Assembly (NCBI RefSeq): GCF_040939455.1
Contig: NC_134117.1
Location: 22,995,501-23,059,500 of the forward strand
DNA: 64,000 nt
Direction of reading: 5' to 3'
Source: Microcebus murinus
Taxonomy: Eukaryota > Chordata > Mammalia > Primates > Cheirogaleidae
Of the stretch, positions 63,466-64,000 are shown piece by piece (positions within the stretch are counted from its first letter, which is position 1; each line of letters starts with the position of its first letter). A program made the position numbers and the translations under genes. Under the pieces are notes generated by a model. The model ran no database searches, was not told the DNA's origin, and saw nothing but the letters and a program-made list of their open reading frames with translations.

Positions 63466-64000
63466 GGCTTGACCTGGCTTTCTGCCCACCCCAGACTGCT
63501 CTGCCACCTCCCAGGCCCTCCCCAGGTTGCCCCCGAAGTCGTGCAGGGCGCCAGCAAGAAGAGGGAGACTGTGCTCCTGTGTCATGTGCCCCGTGCATAG
63601 AGCATTCAGTTCAGCCGTGATTCCAAACACCTCTTCTAGAAACCAGGTCAGTTTCCAGAGAGGGCTTCTGAGAGCACTTCCTCAAGTGAGGAAGAGGGAA
63701 GAAAAGAGGTTCTTGGTCTCCAAGTGGAAATTAGCTTCTTCTAAAAATAACTCGCCACTCAGCCCTATCTACCCAGAGAAGGGACCTGTCCCAGAGGGAG
63801 CTGACCAGGACAAGGCTTAGCGTTAAGCCCCGTTTGGTTATAAAGGGCCTGTGTTGCTTGGAGTTGTGACAGGGGCTGCAGATGCCTTTTAAGTTGCCTT
63901 CTCACTGGCAGCTGGACCCCATTTCCAGCCCCTGTTGATCTGGCACGGGTCCTCCACTGCTAAGTGTCTCGCCCATGGCCTGGTCCCACCGAGGGGGGAC

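Larger units (their letters stand above)
58069..64000 (+). other. SH3PXD2A: 5' part of SH3PXD2A intron 2 (runs off the window)
   Basis: It begins at the GTGAGT donor. No acceptor followed by the expected next PX-domain exon is present. About 58.65-59.15 kb looks like an old interspersed repeat of unassigned family. The stretches 59.2-60.1, 60.3-61.8 and 63.5-64.0 kb are single-copy with no recognisable gene. Confidence 0.85.

Overview
The window is mammalian nuclear DNA, very probably from a strepsirrhine primate (lemur group). Five dimeric Alu elements share an extra linker block (AATTAATTGGCCAACT followed by TATATA-rich sequence) and end motifs such as GTTGCTGTGAGCTAGGCTGA and CTCTTGCTCAGGCTGG. 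From memory, these mark lemur-type Alus and not those of monkeys, apes or rodents. The rest of the repeat content (MIR, L2, old L1M, MER-type DNA transposons) is standard for placental mammals.

The only protein-coding gene I can support is the 5' end of SH3PXD2A (TKS5/FISH), the podosome and invadopodium scaffold, on the + strand. Exon 1 (coding part 11485-11556) encodes residues 1-24 and lies in a CpG island of about 1 kb. Exon 2 (57988-58068) encodes residues 25-51, including the phosphoinositide-contacting RRYSKF segment of the PX domain. Both junctions fall between codons and have consensus splice sites. The exon that should follow (starting MQLLDKF in the human protein) is not seen, so the window ends inside intron 2.

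Layout: 1 to about 10.7 kb is upstream intergenic sequence with an LTR-like repeat, L1M fragments, three Alu-family elements and an 88-base purine tract. About 10.7-11.7 kb is the TATA-less CpG-island promoter, 5' UTR and exon 1. 11,557-57,987 is intron 1 (46.4 kb), filled with MIR, L2 and L1M remnants, Alus, (GT)n and (GA)n microsatellites and a 3 x 36 bp minisatellite. 58,069-64,000 is the start of intron 2, with two palindromic DNA-transposon relics and a 207-base pure pyrimidine tract. Almost all other open frames are chance reading of GC-rich or repeat DNA.

The most useful leads are a 36-nt, phase-0, stop-free candidate microexon in intron 1 (14161-14196) that would insert 12 residues into the PX domain, and a three-codon upstream ORF (ATG-AGA-AGG-TGA) 36 nt before the SH3PXD2A start codon. 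I found no convincing undescribed system.
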